This document shows positions 32,884-33,159 of a stretch of 33,159 nucleotides of DNA, piece by piece. The notes beneath the pieces are model-generated. The model was given only the letters and a program-made list of their open reading frames with translations, had not been told where the DNA came from and made no database searches. The translations under genes were made by a program, and so were the position numbers. Position 1 is the stretch's first letter; each line of letters opens with the position of its first letter. Origin of the DNA: Bacillota bacterium (GTDB taxonomy: Bacteria; Bacillota; Clostridia; Clostridiales; Clostridiaceae); contig JAFADP010000019.1 of the NCBI GenBank assembly GCA_023424785.1, positions 1 to 33,159 of the forward strand. The letters are read 5' to 3'.

Positions 32884-32910
32884 TTGTTAACATTATAGTT
32901 ATCATATAAT
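32884..32910 (+). promoter_or_regulatory. Candidate promoter of the Na/Pi cotransporter gene
   Basis: TATAAT (32905-32910) is perfect; TTGTTA (32884-32889) is a partial -35 with a short 15-nt spacer. A 10-bp direct repeat ATATTGTTAA (32871-32880 and 32881-32890) covers the -35 region and could be a regulator site. Confidence 0.35.
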
Positions 32911-32990
32911 AAAAAATATAAAATAAAATTAAGTTGAGAATGTTAAAATAAAATTAACTTTATTAATTTTTTTGTTAGGAGAGATAGGGT

Positions 32991-33159
32991 ATGGGGAGTT
33001 GTCAAATGTTGATACAGCTTATAGGAGGTTTGGGATTATTTCTTTATGGAATGAAACTAATGGGAGATGGATTAGAAAATGCTACAGGAGATAAATTAAA
33101 AAGCATTTTAGAGAAGGTTACAGGTAATAAGTTTATAGGGGTACTAGTTGGTGCTACAG
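32991..33159 (+). CDS. Na+/phosphate cotransporter family protein (3' partial)
   Basis: The first 56 codons of a gene that runs off the right edge. ATG 32991 follows AGGAGAG. The N-terminus (LIGGLGLFLYGMKLMGDGLE, residues 10-29, then a Lys-rich segment and VTGNKFIGVLVGAT) is highly typical of the NptA/YjbB family of Na/Pi cotransporters, the first membrane helix plus the start of the first repeat. In Firmicutes such proteins often have a C-terminal PhoU-like domain, which would lie outside. It is preceded by its own candidate promoter after the aspS terminator. Confidence 0.85.
   Translation, partial: MGSCQMLIQLIGGLGLFLYGMKLMGDGLENATGDKLKSILEKVTGNKFIGVLVGAT

Overview
The window is very AT-rich DNA (GC roughly 28-30 percent by eye) from a spore-forming Clostridium sensu stricto-type bacterium. 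The reasons are strong purine-rich Shine-Dalgarno (SD) sites, frequent GTG/TTG starts, A/T-ending codons, an S-box controlled metNIQ operon, and the conserved Firmicute block (bofC-like)-ruvA-ruvB-queA-tgt-yajC-secD-secF ... apt-relA-dtd-MBL-hemZ-aspS. I see no insertion sequences, phage genes, CRISPR arrays, rRNA or tRNA genes. This is mostly core chromosome with one accessory-looking array at the left edge.

Layout. (1) 1-6534: three tandem paralogous membrane proteins with an extracytoplasmic transglutaminase core (TgpA/DUF3488-like architecture); the first is cut by the window edge. (2) 6531-8427: a small unrecognised minus-strand gene and a monocistronic cytosolic GH13 glycosidase. (3) 8430-11500: terminator, promoter, SAM-I riboswitch and the methionine importer metN-metI-metQ. 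(4) 11537-13461: a radical SAM/SPASM-like protein of unknown substrate and argF. (5) 13543-16536, minus strand: the complete de novo quinolinate/NAD operon nadA-nadB-nadC behind a promoter carrying a palindromic operator-like site. (6) 16696-21322: a BofC-like exported protein, ruvAB (Holliday junction migration) and queA-tgt (queuosine tRNA modification). (7) 21416-24308: yajC, a TIGR04086-type membrane protein, secD and secF (Sec accessory complex). (8) 24475-25880: a short RecJ-like protein that has lost its catalytic residues, coupled to apt. (9) 26129-32673: relA/spoT-type (p)ppGpp enzyme, dtd, a metallo-beta-lactamase fold hydrolase, hemZ and aspS. (10) 32688-33159: a candidate structured RNA ending in a terminator, then the start of a Na/Pi cotransporter gene.

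The best candidates for something undescribed are the RecJ-like pseudoenzyme at 24475-25344 (every DHH-phosphoesterase metal motif substituted while the scaffold is preserved), the folded leader RNA before the (p)ppGpp synthetase gene (26002-26128), and the nested hairpin/pseudoknot-capable RNA between aspS and the phosphate transporter (32688-32841). No large novel multi-gene system is evident. Promoter, terminator and RNA-fold calls are by eye from consensus matching and base pairing; family assignments are from motif recognition without database searches.
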